From assembly GCA_019009955.1 (NCBI GenBank), contig CM032233.1:124454501-124518500 (forward strand): DNA of 64,000 bases, in the 5' to 3' direction. Below the pieces are notes generated by a model. It ran no database searches and had not been told where the DNA came from. It saw nothing but the letters and a program-made list of their open reading frames with translations. Position 1 is the stretch's first letter, and each line of letters starts with the position of its first letter. The stretch is from Riptortus pedestris. Taxonomy: Eukaryota > Arthropoda > Insecta > Hemiptera > Alydidae. A program made the translations under genes and the position numbers. Of this stretch, positions 21,391 to 32,628 are shown piece by piece.

Positions 21391-21490
21391 TGTTATTTTT
21401 ACTTAGAAATAGAGAATACGTGTTGAGATGATATCAGTAGTATGTCATTCTAACATGTGGGAAATCTGTATAGTTTACTCAGCTCCTGCA
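21391..21490 (+). mobile_element. Extra HINE 3' terminus directly downstream
   Basis: AAATAGAGAATACGTG...GATGATATC spacer, then GTGGGAAATCTGTATAG and a decayed hairpin; parallels 17354-17462. Confidence 0.6.
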
Positions 21491-21491
21491 C

Positions 21492-21674
21492 CTAGCAACG
21501 ATTAAACCAAAACTGCGACCGCTAGAGTGGTAACAGACAAATATGTGTATATATGTAATTTTGAATGGACCTCATTTTCTTCATCTACTAGGTAGGATCG
21601 ATGGACATTTGAAGAAAATTTTTGAAAATGATTACGACCTCAATAGCTAATTTCCCTTAGGGGAAATCTGCTAA
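21492..21674 (-). mobile_element. HINE-like 5' fragment
   Basis: Minus strand: AGCAGATTTCCCCTAAGGG start at 21674, 5' block, almost no (TA)n, ACTCTAGCGGTCGC box, then truncated. Confidence 0.7.
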
Positions 21675-21762
21675 ACATTTGGGCATTGTGTAATAGGATA
21701 TAAGAATATTTATTTACAAATTCAAGAAACAAAAATGCGTGAACAAGTGTGTGCACATACCA

Positions 21763-22389
21763 AAAGTCCGTCACGCAGGGGCTGCGTAAACTAAGCAGAT
21801 TTCCCACGTGAAGTTTTACAATAGAGAAATCTGACTAATAACAACTGTAGTAGTAAGAAACCTCAAAACCTACTCACGAGGGACGAATAGTTATTCAAAC
21901 GGCCACCAGAGCTCTCGGCGGAAAGTACGAACATAGCCGTCTCCTGCCGACCACCCGCCGAATACAAATGCAAATATCTCGGTTAATATTCAAGATACAG
22001 AATAAATGTATAGAACAATATTTATAGTAAGTTTAATTTTCAATAAGATTGTTTTATACAATTTTTCGATCCGACGCATAATAACGGAGATATTTTGAAT
22101 TTTCAAAAATCCACCCCTTAAACCCCCCCCCTCCCACTTTTCCGATTTCAGCCATTAACGAACTTGATCTTCCTTTTTACATAAAAAGATTAAATTCCGA
22201 GTTTGGTAACGATCAAACAAAAATTGCGACCGCTAGAGCGTTAACAGACATATATATATATATATAATTTTGAACGGACCACATTTTCGTCATCTCCTGG
22301 GTAGGATCGATGGACATTTGAAGAAATGTTTCGAAACTCGCATCATGAGTACGACCTCAATAGCTGATTTCCCTTAAGGGAAATCTGCT
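21763..22389 (-). mobile_element. Complete short-form HINE-like element
   Basis: 5' end AGCAGATTTCCCTTAAGGG at 22389, (TA)n 22250-22265, box CGCTCTAGCGGTCGC, core, module with ACTTTCCGCCGAGAGCTC, CACGTGGGAAATCTGCTTAG, intact hairpin, 3' end at 21763. Confidence 0.85.
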
Positions 22390-22564
22390 AAAAGTTGTGT
22401 GTGTATGTATATACACAGATACAAAGTTGCCTCGCCAATACATTTTAGACTTCCTAAAGGGTATAATAACCATGATGTAGATAATCATCCTACACACACT
22501 CTAACTCGTTATAGGATGGGTCAACCGTAAAACTTCTTCATTCAAAGCAGATCTACCTATTCCT

Positions 22565-22816
22565 GTAATATTTAGAGATCATTTAATTTTCAATAAGATT
22601 GGTTCTATACAAGTTTCCGGTCCGACGTATAGTAACTGAGATATTTCGAATTTTTTTTAAATTCCCCCTCTAAACCCTCCTCCCCCGTCCAAATGATACG
22701 ATTTCAGCCATTAACGAACTTGACCTTTATTTTTGTAAAAAACGATTAAATATCAAGTTCGGTAACGATCAAACTAAAATTGCGACCGCTAGAGCGTTAA
22801 CAGACTAATATATTTA

Positions 22817-22870
<54 letters not shown>

Positions 22871-22951
22871 GGTAGGATAGGATCGATGGAAGTTTGAAGA
22901 AATTTTTAAAAAATCAGGCCATGAGTACGATCTCAATAGCGGATCTGCTAA
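22565..22951 (-). mobile_element. HINE-like fragment lacking the 3' half
   Basis: Minus strand: a shortened 5' end (AGCAGATCCGC, palindrome deleted), 5' block, (TA)n 22816-22866, box and core, stopping inside the core at about 22565. About 170 bp of unremarkable DNA separates it from the previous copy. Confidence 0.65.
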
Positions 22952-23506
22952 TAGAGAACTGATGGTTTGCTGAGATCATTAGAGTGTCAGAAATGAACTA
23001 TTGGAATATCTGCTTAGCTTCCGCAGAGTCAACGTGTCGAGCTTACCATTCAGCGATTCCATTTGCTTGCGACTGGCCAGAATCATATTCATATCCACGC
23101 TCGTGTTGGAGGGGAAAAAATCCTCAATTATTCAAATCGGTTTTTTTTTTTAACCCCAAACTTTTTTTTTATTTCATGTTATTTTTGTCCGGCGGTATGT
23201 GGGAAGTGAGAATGATGTAGAGTAATGAAATGAGTATGTAGCTGGGCTGGAACAAAGGATGAGGAGCCCTCAAAGGCCGCTGAAAACAAAGACTCAAGGA
23301 GAACAGGGATACACATCAAATAGAGCCCCCCCCCCCCAACAACCCCCCACTTGACCCCCCTCCCCCAAACCACACATCTCTCCATTAGTTATTACACAAC
23401 ACGTACGCACATACATTTAAACAGATAACACTAAAAATAATGAGAGAGGAGGGAAAAATAATACTACAGCCAGTCCTTACAGAAATATACAATTTCTGCA
23501 ATGTAC
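22952..23506. other. Intergenic DNA, no recognised gene
   Basis: Several homopolymer runs (T9-T10 near 23141-23171, C-run near 23327). Frames at 22984-23220 and 23179-23385 have no recognisable domain. Confidence 0.45.
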
Positions 23507-24477
23507 TTTGACACGATTTTCGAAAAATGTCTTCAAATGTCCATCGATCCTACCCAGGAGATGACGAAAATTTATATATTTGTCTGCTAACGCTCTAGTG
23601 GTCGCAATTTTTGTTTGATCGTCACAGCACTCGATATTTAACCGTTTTATGTAATAGGAAAGATCAAGTTCGTTAATGGCTGAAATCGGACTAGAGGGAG
23701 CGGGGGTTTAGAGGGAGGATTTTCGAAAATTCAAAATATCTCTGTTATTTTGCATCGGATGCAAAAAGTGTATAGAACCAATCGTATTGCAAATTAATTT
23801 TACATATTGTTATATACATTTATTCTCTAACTTGAATATTAACCGAGATATTTGCATTTTCGGTTTTCAGCCTTCAGTTAACTCCCACTTCTACACATGT
23901 TACATAAACAATACTCGGTTATGTAATAAACCACATCATTCGAAACTTAAATACCAAACATTCTTTTCGAGAGACATTTATTATACGAGATACATGCATA
24001 TGTTCTGGTGACCCCCCTTCTTAAGTATTTGAACTACTTAAATTTGATTGATAGAAATAAAAATTATTTTGATTCATTATAAATTACAGTACTAGATATA
24101 GTAAATAGTTTTCAATCAAATTAATACGTTATATTTAGATATATTATGGTAATTGTTTTTCTTTCCGGAAAGAAGTTGGCAGAACTGTTTGTTTACATTT
24201 CAGAAGCTTTCCTTATTATAGTTTGTATATATTCACTGAATATTCACGGTGGTTTTGTGTTACCGGTCTGTAGATTTATCTATTGGAAACCTTTTTATTA
24301 AGTGTCGGTATGATGTGTATGGGTGTATGATCGGGCAAGGTCGGTTCTATTCGTTTCCGCCGAAAGCTAGCTCGGCCGTTTCCATAACTCTTCGGCTCTC
24401 GTATGGAGATTTCTCTATTGTATAACTTCAAGTGGGAAATCTGTTTAGCTTACGCAGCCTCTGCGAGACTGACTTTT
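23507..24477 (+). mobile_element. HINE-like element, 5' truncated, modules b and a in series
   Basis: Starts at GACACGATTTTCGAAAAAT (terminus lost) with no (TA)n left. Box, core and module b (ACTTCTACACATGT... TTTCTTTCCGGAAAG) are followed by module a (TTTCCGCCGAAAGCTAG) before the GTGGGAAATCTGTTTAG end and a hairpin with CCT loop. The next element abuts it. Confidence 0.75.
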
Positions 24478-24803
24478 AGCAGATTTCCCTTAATGGAAAT
24501 CAGCTATTGAGGTCGTACTCATGACGCGAGTTTCGAAACATTTCTTCAAATGTCCATCGATCCTACCCATGAGATGACGAAAATGAGGTCCGTTCAAAAT
24601 TATATATATATATTTGCCTGTTAACGCTCTAGCGGTCGAAATTTTCGTTTGATCGTTACCAAACTCGATATTTAAACGTTTTATGCAAAAATAAAGATCA
24701 AGTTCGTTAATGGCTGAAATCGGACCAGTGGGAGGGGGGTTTAGAGGGGAGGATTTTCGAAAATTCGAAATATCTCCGTTACTATTCTTCGGATCGAAAA
24801 ATG
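24478..24803 (+). mobile_element. HINE-like 5' half, abutting the previous copy head-to-tail
   Basis: GACTTTT of the previous copy is followed immediately by AGCAGATTTCCCTTAATGG. 5' block, short (TA)n 24600-24613, box, core; it then breaks at AAAAATG, where the duplicated segment shared with 32432 begins. Confidence 0.8.
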
Positions 24804-25373
24804 TTTCATTTCACCCTCCAGTATTCAAACTGTTCCACTGTGTGAAATATTTTCGTCATCTAGTGGGTAGGATCGATGGACATTTGAAGAAAAAATGCGA
24901 AAATTGCTTCATGAGTACGAGCTCAATAGCTGATTTCCCTTAAAGGAAATCTGAAACATTTCACATAAACTTAACCACCAATAGCATAAATTACTACAAA
25001 CAAAAATATCTCCCAGCTATGCACACATCTTTACAATACTACAGGCTCATTGACCTTCCATCCTTTTGGTTTTCCCCAATCCCTTCCCATCCCTACCTGC
25101 CTCTGCCTTATCCTCATTCATAATGTAGCCTTAAACGAATGCAGTTTGTGCTCCCTGCTCTTCCTCTATATGAAATTGGTATGTACCATATCTAATTTTT
25201 GAATTTCTCTATTTTTGATATAGTCTTTAGAACCACCCACCCGTTTTTTGAATATAGTCGTCACTTTTAATAAAAAATAATGTTTGGTATATTTACGGTC
25301 ATTGTACATATAACAGAAAATGTTATGTTTTTTCACAATTGTTCACAAATTTGTTTACTCCTTTTTGTTTTTT
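24804..25373. repeat. Segmental duplicate, copy 1 (partner 32432-33168)
   Basis: TTTCATTTCACCCTCCAG...GTGTGAAATATTTT and most of 24943-25373 (for example TACAGGCTCATTGACCTTCC) recur at 32432-33168 with few differences. An inverted HINE 5' block lies within it (24856-24955, ending AGATTTCCTTTAAGGG). No gene recognised; this may be old non-repetitive DNA. Confidence 0.75.
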
Positions 25374-25465
25374 ATCAGATTTCCCTTAAGGGAACATTTA
25401 TTTATTCTTCGAATGCCCATCGATCCTACCCAGGAGATGACGAAAATGAGGTCCGTTCAAAACTG

Positions 25466-25511
<46 letters not shown>

Positions 25512-25976
25512 CCTGTTGACGCTCTAGCGGTCGAAATTTTTGTTGGATCGTTACCAAACCTGATATTTAAACGTTTTATGCAGAAATAAAGATCAAGTTC
25601 GTTAATGGCTGAAATCGGACTAGTGGGAGGGGGGGGGTTTACAGGGGAGGATTTTTGAAAATTCGAAATATCTCCGTTACTATACGTCGGATCGAAAAAT
25701 AATATGAAATTGATCTTTTTGCAAATTAAATTTACTATAAATAATGTTATATACATTTATTCTGTATCTTGAATATTAACCGAGATATTTGCATTTTTCT
25801 GTTTTCAGCTTCTGAGATGAGATAGGCTAACTTCGGGACTAGTCGTGAGTTTCCGCCAAGAGCTAGTTCGGGCCGTTCCCGTAACTGTTTGACTCTCTAT
25901 TCTGAAATTTCTCTATTGTATAACTTCACGTGGGAAATCTGCTTAGTTTACGCAGCCCCTGCGTGATGGACTTTTT
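25374..25976 (+). mobile_element. HINE-like element, nearly complete
   Basis: 5' terminus slightly damaged (ATCAGATTTCCCTTAAGGG, then part of the 5' block lost), (TA)n 25466-25508, box CGCTCTAGCGGTCG, core, module a (GTTTCCGCCAAGAGCTAG), CACGTGGGAAATCTGCTTAG, hairpin, GATGGACTTT. Confidence 0.8.
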
Positions 25977-26435
25977 TTTAACTCTCCATAAGTCGAGAGA
26001 GAGAGAGAGAGAGTGTTTGTGGGGGGAGGGGGGTATTGGAGTAGATTGACAAGGTTAAGCAGCTGGAGAGAGAGCTAGGGAATGGTGAGGGAGGGGGTTG
26101 AGAGCGAGGGGGGGGGGGAGAACCAAAGAAAACTTCACTTTCCACTCTGATTGGAGAGCTGGGGAAAACAGCCACTAATCCTCCTGGGGTGGGGGTGGGG
26201 GCAATATAGAAAAAGGCGGCAAGTAATCAATGTGGGTCTTAGCGCCGAAATTGGAACAGTGGAAAAAGCCGCCAAACTAATGACTTTTAATTGTCGATTG
26301 CTCTTCGACTCCTCTTGAACAATTCTCATGCGTTGTGCAAGTGACTAGATCCACATTTACAACATGAATACTATTCACTCAATGAATTCACGCTCACACA
26401 AGCTAAATCTTGGTGGCAGGAACAGTTAACATTTA
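25977..26435. other. GA/G-rich low-complexity DNA, no gene
   Basis: (GA)n at 25995-26013 and several G-runs to about 26210. Frames on the minus strand here are serine/proline-rich low-complexity translations. Confidence 0.5.
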
Positions 26436-26437
26436 TT

Positions 26438-26500
26438 AGCAGATTTCTCATAAGGAAAATCAGCTATTGAGGTTTTAGCTACTTAGTAGATGACGGAAAT
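26438..26500 (+). mobile_element. HINE-like 5' terminus only
   Basis: AGCAGATTTCTCATAAGG, GCTATTGAGG, then a jump to TAGTAGATGACGGAAAT. The rest of the element is missing. Confidence 0.6.
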
Positions 26501-26639
26501 TTATTTATTTATTCATATAATAATCGCATTTGGCGACTGGGGCGATTTAACGACGGATCAATTATTTAACATAACTTTATTATATTTACGTAAGTATGCT
26601 CATTTCTGCAAATATTTTCAGTATTGTCCTACATTATAT

Positions 26640-27420
26640 TTTTTTGAAAATGTTATGTTTCAAATAGTGTAATACGCGGTCTATATACTGGCTACGGTCA
26701 TGTAGTAATTCAGTCAAAGTGTATGGTAGGTCTATGTGAGTCCTTAGATAGCAGTCAGTAAGTATATGTTTTATAGTAAGTCTACAGTTACAGTGTATGC
26801 AGTAGGGTTCGTCTTCTCCAGTAAGTGTGAGTTGGTCGTGAATGGCCAATTCTCAACCTCGTTAAAACTACTTCTTCTCTTCTAATTGGCCTTTTTGAGG
26901 AAGGCCGTTCACCAAGTATATGTATCAGTTCTCGAAGATTGTTATCAGTTGTGGTAAACCAAGATTTCTGCCACGAATTGAGTATCATATGTTTTGCTTG
27001 GGCTTGAATATCTTGGTGTGTACAATATGTGTTGTCATGAGTTCTTTTTTGAGTAGCTGATCTGGCGAGTTCTCGTCAGTACATAGTTATTCTTTTGTTT
27101 AATGTCTGGATTTTGTGTAATATGTACGATATGAGTGGATGTGAACTATAAACTATAAATGTACTTTAATGAATGTAATGAGCTAAGAGAGTCAGTGCAA
27201 ATTATGATGTCCATGTCTGTAGTTTCAGGTATATTGTCTATCGCAAGTTTGAGGGGTTCAAGCTCAGCTGTATATGTGCTAGTCTCATCTGGCAGCTTTA
27301 TTTGAAAGTTAGCTGAGCCAACAGTTGCAGCTGCCCCTACTCTGTTTTGGATCCGTCTGTGTAAATAAATAGGTCTTGTTTCTTGTCTGTTAGTAGAGAA
27401 GTAAAATGTTTTTAGTAATG
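26640..27420 (-). pseudogene. LINE remnant: RNase H domain and terminal cysteine/histidine knuckle
   Basis: Minus-strand translation, with frame changes, gives the RNase H landmarks in order: YTDGSK (around 27350), TSTYTAELEPLKLAID (about 27250) and CTDSLSSLHSLK (about 27180). After a decayed gap come IRREEVVLTRLRIGHSR (about 26870) and CIHCNCRLTIKHILTDC (about 26780), the C-x2-C...H-x4-C knuckle at the LINE C-terminus. This domain order is known from RNase H-containing LINEs of the I/R1/Jockey assemblage. Stops and frameshifts make it non-functional. It is probably a 5'-truncated copy, since I see no RT upstream. Confidence 0.75.
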
Positions 27421-27600
27421 ATGCTCAGACGTCGGGTTAGTTGATGAAAGTGAGGCCCCTTCAAAATTGTCTCAAACCGTTAGATCTATCGCAAAATTGC
27501 AAACTATCGTACAGATAAGTTATCTATGAACCAGAAAAATTTAGCTTCAACTATTAAGCTCGCGCTTAATAGTCGGCGTTACCTCTTTACACTACATTTT

Positions 27601-27725
27601 AGCAGATTTCTCTCAAGGGAAATGAGCTATTGAGGTCGTACTCATGACGCTATTTTCGAAACATTTCTTCAAATGTCCATCGATCCTACCGAGGAGATAA
27701 CTAAAATAAAATGAGGTTCGTTCAA

Positions 27726-27794
<69 letters not shown>

Positions 27795-28613
27795 TATATT
27801 TGTCTATTAACACTATAGCTGTCGCAAGTTTTGTTTGATCGTTACCAAACTCGATATTTGATCTTTTTATGTAAAAATAAAGATCTAGTTCGTAAATGGC
27901 TGAAATCGGACGAGTGGGGTGTGGGGTTAGACGGGAGGATTTTCTAAAATTCGAAATAACTACGTTACTATACGTCGGATCGAAAAAGTATATGGAACCA
28001 ATATTATTGCAAATTCAATTTACTATCTATAATGTTATGTAAATTATTTCTCTATCTTGAATATTAACCGAGATATTTGCATTTTTATTAAGTGTGTATA
28101 GATAATGGACAACGAGATAGGGTATTGTCGTACGTTTCCGGATTAGCTCGGCTCTCATGTAAGCTTCTTCTAACTGTTCTTGTTGAGTAAGCATTTAGTT
28201 TGTGAGATATATCCAAATACGTTCTGTTCATCCGCCCCCATCCCTTCTTTAGTTCTTGGACTACTAAAATTTGAGTTATTAAAATATAAATTATTTTGAT
28301 TCATTATAAATTGTAATACTAGATATAGTAAATAATTTGCAATAAAGTTAATGTATATCAGTAATTGTTTTTTCTTTCCGGTGAAGAACATGTCTATCTA
28401 TCTGTTCAGCTCTGAGTGGTAGGCAGACCTATTTGTTTACAATTCAGAAGCCGTTTCCGTTGGGAGCTTATTAAAATTAACTGAAAGATTTCTGTTTACC
28501 GTTTGTATTCACTCACGGTGGTGTTAAGTGTTAGCAGTAAGCAGATTTCTCTATTGTAGAACTTCACGTAGGAAATCTGACTAGTTTACGCAGCCCCTGC
28601 GTGACGGACTTTT
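27601..28613 (+). mobile_element. Complete HINE-like element with composite module
   Basis: AGCAGATTTCTCTCAAGGG start, (TA)n 27729-27800, box CACTATAGCTGTCGC (hairpin broken), core, module with AAGCTTCTTCTAACTG, CATCCGCCCCCATCCC and module b, end CGTAGGAAATCTGACTAG, hairpin intact, GACGGACTTTT. Confidence 0.8.
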
Positions 28614-28789
28614 TAATATATTTTTGAAAACTACTCAAAAAATAAAGAACGAAAAGTGTTTTTGTTTTTAAGCAGGTTTCCCCAAAGGGTCCAATGAGAG
28701 TTGGGGGGAAATGGTTTATTTTTTTGGGAGGGGGGGAGGGTATATCTTGTTAAACAATTCAAGCTCTTCAATTGTTGCTCTATGCATTT
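28614..28789. other. Spacer, nothing recognised
   Basis: Contains a G-run near 28730; no gene. Confidence 0.4.
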
Positions 28790-28956
28790 TATTGTAACTT
28801 ATGTACTAAGCGAGTTATTCGTACGTTCTTGTTTTCAGCTTTCAGTAACTCTTCTCCCCCCCCCCTTCTGCTCTTAGGTTTTTCATAGAAATATAGAACA
28901 TGTTATAGGTGCTGGTGCACGTGGGAAGTGTGCTTAGTTTACGCAGCCGGACTTTT
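28790..28956 (+). mobile_element. Long-form HINE-like 3' fragment
   Basis: ACTAAGCGAGTTATTCGTAC module as at 880 and 16640, a C-run, GCACGTGGGAAGTGTGCTTAG, and a 3' hairpin with its right half deleted (ACGCAGCC-GGACTTTT). The next HINE starts at the very next base. Confidence 0.7.
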
Positions 28957-29071
28957 AGCTGATTTCCCTTAAGGGGACCATTGAGGTCGTACTCATGACG
29001 CGATTTTCGAAAAATTTCTTCAAATGTCCATCGATCCTACCCAGGAGATGACGAAAATGAGGTCCGTTCAA

Positions 29072-29119
<48 letters not shown>

Positions 29120-29669
29120 TTGTCTGTTAACACTCTAGCGGTCGCAATTTAATCGTCACCAAACTCGGTATTTAATCGTTTTATGTAAAAAGGAAGATCA
29201 AGTTCGTTAACGGCTGAAATCGGATCAGTGGGAGGGGGGGTTTAGAGGGGGGGATTTTCAAAAATTCGAAATATCTCCGTTATTATCATCGGATCGAAAA
29301 ATTGTATAGAACTAATCTTATTGCAAATTAAATTTACTATAAATATTGTTATATCCATTTATTCTCTATCTTGAATATTAACCGAGATATTTGCATTTGT
29401 AATCTGCGTGTGATCACCAGTAGGCTGTTTGGACTTTCCGCCGAGAGCTCTGGTGGCCGTTTCCATAACTACTCGTCCCTCGTGAATAGGTTTAGAGGTT
29501 AGGTTAACTGTTTTTTGGGGCTAGAAACTTCTGGGTTATTACGCCCTAAATAATGTTTTAGGTTTAAAGGTTTCTTACTACTACAGTTGTTATTAGGCAG
29601 ATTTCTCTATTGTAAAACTTCACGTGGGAAATCTGCTTAGTTTACGCAGCCCCTGCGTGACGGACTTTT
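28957..29669 (+). mobile_element. Complete HINE-like element, abutting previous copy
   Basis: AGCTGATTTCCCTTAAGGG start, (TA)n 29075-29120, ACTCTAGCGGTCGC box, core, module a with TTTCCGCCGAGAGCTC plus extra sequence (TTAGGTTTAAAGGTTTC), CACGTGGGAAATCTGCTTAG, hairpin, GACGGACTTTT. Confidence 0.85.
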
Positions 29670-29779
29670 TGTTTAGCATAGTATTCAGCGATAAATTGTG
29701 CGGCCAAAGTCGTACCTATTTCCAATGTCACAAGTGCAGAATTGATTTCTACTCCCAAACAAAGTTGAAATGTGTGACA

Positions 29780-30176
29780 AATAATAATCGAGATATTGAA
29801 ACAGCGTACATAACAACATTTTTAGAACATTACATTTGCGATAAGATTGGTTCTACATATTTTTCGATCCGACGTATAGTAACGGAGAATTTTCGAAAAT
29901 CCCCCTCTAAACCCACCCCCCCCCCCACTCACACTTGTCCGATTTCAGCCAGATTCCAGTAGGGAACTTGATCATTCCTTTTACACAAAGCGAGTAACGA
30001 TCGAGTTTCGTAACGATCTAAAAAAAATTTCGACCGCTAGTGCGAATATATATATTTTGAATGGACCTCATTTTTGTCATCTCCTCTGTAGGATCAATGG
30101 ACATTTGGAGAAACCTTTCGAAAATCTTGTCGTGAGTACTACCACGGTAGCTGATTTCCCTTAAGGGAAATCTGTT
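29780..30176 (-). mobile_element. HINE-like 5' half
   Basis: Minus strand: AACAGATTTCCCTTAAGGG start at 30176, 5' block, minimal (TA)n near 30047, box decayed, core to about 29800. No 3' end. Confidence 0.7.
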
Positions 30177-30201
30177 AATATGAATTGTTATTAGTACTTT
30201 T

Positions 30202-30782
30202 AGCAGATTTCCCGTAAGGGAAGTCAGCTATTGAGGTTGTACTCATGACGGAATTTTAGAAATTTTTCTTCAAATGTCCATCGATCCTACCTAGTAGATG
30301 ACGAAAATGAGGTCTGTTCAAAACTGTATATATATATATTTGTCTGTTACCGCTCTAGCGGTCGCAATTTTTGTTTAATCGTTACCAAACTCGATATTTA
30401 GTCGTTTTATGTAAAAAGAAAGATCAAGTTCGTTAAAGGCTGAAATCGGACAAGGGAGAGGGGGGGTTTAGAGGGGAGGATTTTCGAAAATTTGAAATAT
30501 CTCCGTTACTATACGTCGGATCGAAAAATTGCACAGAACCAATCTTATTGCAAATTAAATGTACTATAAATATTGTCATATACATTTTTTCTCTATCTTG
30601 AATATTAACCGAGATATTCGCATTTTTATTAAATCGGGGCGCCTAACGGACGAGAGTTACTTTCCCGCCAAAAGCTAGTTCGGCCGTTTCCTTAACTGTT
30701 CGGCTCTCGTAAAAGTTCTCTATTGTAAAATTTCACGTGGGAAATCTGCTTAGTTTACGCAGCCCCTGCGTGACGGACTTTT
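30202..30782 (+). mobile_element. Complete short-form HINE-like element
   Basis: AGCAGATTTCCCGTAAGGG after ACTTTT, short (TA)n (30327-30338), CCGCTCTAGCGGTCGC, core, module a (TTTCCCGCCAAAAGCTAG), CACGTGGGAAATCTGCTTAG, hairpin, GACGGACTTTT. Confidence 0.85.
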
Positions 30783-31549
30783 CTTGTCTATGAAAGTGGA
30801 AATTTGATTTTTTTTTTTTTCATTTTAGAAAATAGCGCCACTGATATAACGTTAATAGCAGATTTCCCATAATGGAACGCTCCAAATCTCGTGGGAGTGG
30901 TGTGGACAAGGTATGTGAAGGAAACCACAGGGGCTTCCCATTGGGCTGACAACATGAGATAACCAATATTTTATAGCTGGCTAATTATTGGTTCAGCTTG
31001 GCCAATAGCCCCCTCCCCTACTCAAATATTTAAACCGCCTCTACACCACACCACACCCCCAATACCGTTTTAATCATTCAATAAATTGTTACAGAGGTCT
31101 CTCTATAAATCATAAAACTGCACTGTTTATTCTACCATTCCCGGTGCTCCCTTACTGCCCCTCACGGAGGATGTTGACATTATAGAACTACAAATACTCG
31201 TCAAGAACAAACGTATAACTAACAAATAGTAATTATGCCTCAATAAATCGCTGTTTAAGTTTGAGCCCACTTCCTCCCATCTACTATGTAATAGTAATAA
31301 ACATGACAATTCGAAACACATTTTTATTTCATGTTCTAGTATAACACCTATACGGCAGCAGTTTAGCCAGAAATATATTGAAAAGACGGCAGACACCAAT
31401 TTAAATTTACTAATCTTTGGCGGAAGGTCAACAAAAATAAAATAAAAACTTCGAGAATTTTCTACTGCACAAAGGAACTAAACTAGCGGTTAAATCTCTC
31501 TCTATGACCTCCCACTAGTATGTGTTTGGACACCAAACTCTAACAGAGC
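30783..31549. other. Spacer, with a minimal HINE 5' terminus at about 30858-30880
   Basis: AGCAGATTTCCCATAATGG is the only recognisable HINE part. The remaining DNA is non-repetitive here; the frame 31127-31399 (minus) has no domain I recognise. Confidence 0.45.
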
Positions 31550-32400
31550 GTACGGCACTGAAATATTTCGTCAAGATTCATTGTGGAGATACGAGTTTGG
31601 ATAATTCACCTCGAAGCGGTCGGCCATCAGAGGTTGATTCGAGTAAATCAAGGCACTAACCGAGCAATATCCGTTGCTACTAGTCCACGAAAAAGGGAAT
31701 AGCAATAGGTTTAGAGACTGTTCATAAGTATTTAAAACAGCTTGGCTACGTGTCCCTCCTCGATGTATGGATGCCACTCAAACTGACTGAGGCAAACCGA
31801 TTGGGAATCTGTAACTCACATTGACCGTTATGAAAGAGACCCGTTTATCAAATGATTGGCGACAGGCAATGAAAAGTGGATTATGTATGAAGATATAGTG
31901 CGTAGATCAAGGAAATCTGCTGGTGAACCGACGCAGGCCACTTCGAAGGCGGGTGTACATAATAAAAAGATTTTGCTGCCCATATGGTGGGATTATCGTG
32001 GTGTGACTTACGAGCTACTTCCTCAAGAAAAAACGATATATCCGAAGGTCTATTTCACACAGCTAACAAATTTGGGTCAAGCATTGCGACAGAAACTTCT
32101 AGAGCTAGTCAATCCCAGAGGTTGTTTCTCAAGATGAGAACTCTAGAACTCACTCGGCAATAATCACAGAGCACACATTGGGACAACTTGGCTGACATGC
32201 TTTGCCCTAGTCACCGTATTTTCCGAACCTGGCTACATCGGACTACCGCCTACTCCGCTCACTTTAACGACAGCCTCAACGGAGAATTGTTCGTTGATGC
32301 GAGAGACGTAAAAACTTACTTCCTGGATGTTTTACGAGAGCGAAATAATGGAGTTGTTGGAAAGATGGCAAGATGTCATCAATAAAAATGATGAATAAAA
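31550..32400 (+). pseudogene. Mariner (Tc1/mariner) transposase pseudogene
   Basis: Translated in several frames, the order of mariner landmarks is intact: SPRSGRPSEVDS (about 31597), ETVHKYLKQLGYV (about 31715), NRLGICNSH (about 31797), ATGNEKWIMYEDIV (about 31858), IWWDYRGVTYELLPQEKT (about 31983), QDENSRTHSA (about 32131) and PNLATSDYRLLRSL (about 32222). The family is a D,D34D transposase that cuts and pastes DNA at TA. Here the first catalytic site reads TGNEKW where the family has TGDEKW, and there are several frameshifts and stops, so it is inactive. The N-terminal DNA-binding part before residue ~50 is absent or unrecognisable, and I could not identify terminal inverted repeats. Confidence 0.85.
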
Positions 32401-32431
32401 TTGATTCTTAGTTTTAAAAAAAAACAATTGT

Positions 32432-32587
32432 TTCATTTCACCCTCCAGTATTCAAACTGTTCCACTGTGTGAAATATTTTTAGTCCTGCCCTGAAGAAGA
32501 GAAAATAAATATCCCGAAATATTGGAATGAACTAAGATTTTTTCACCGACATTGACCAAAACACCAAAAAACAACAACACCATATAT

Positions 32588-32628
<41 letters not shown>

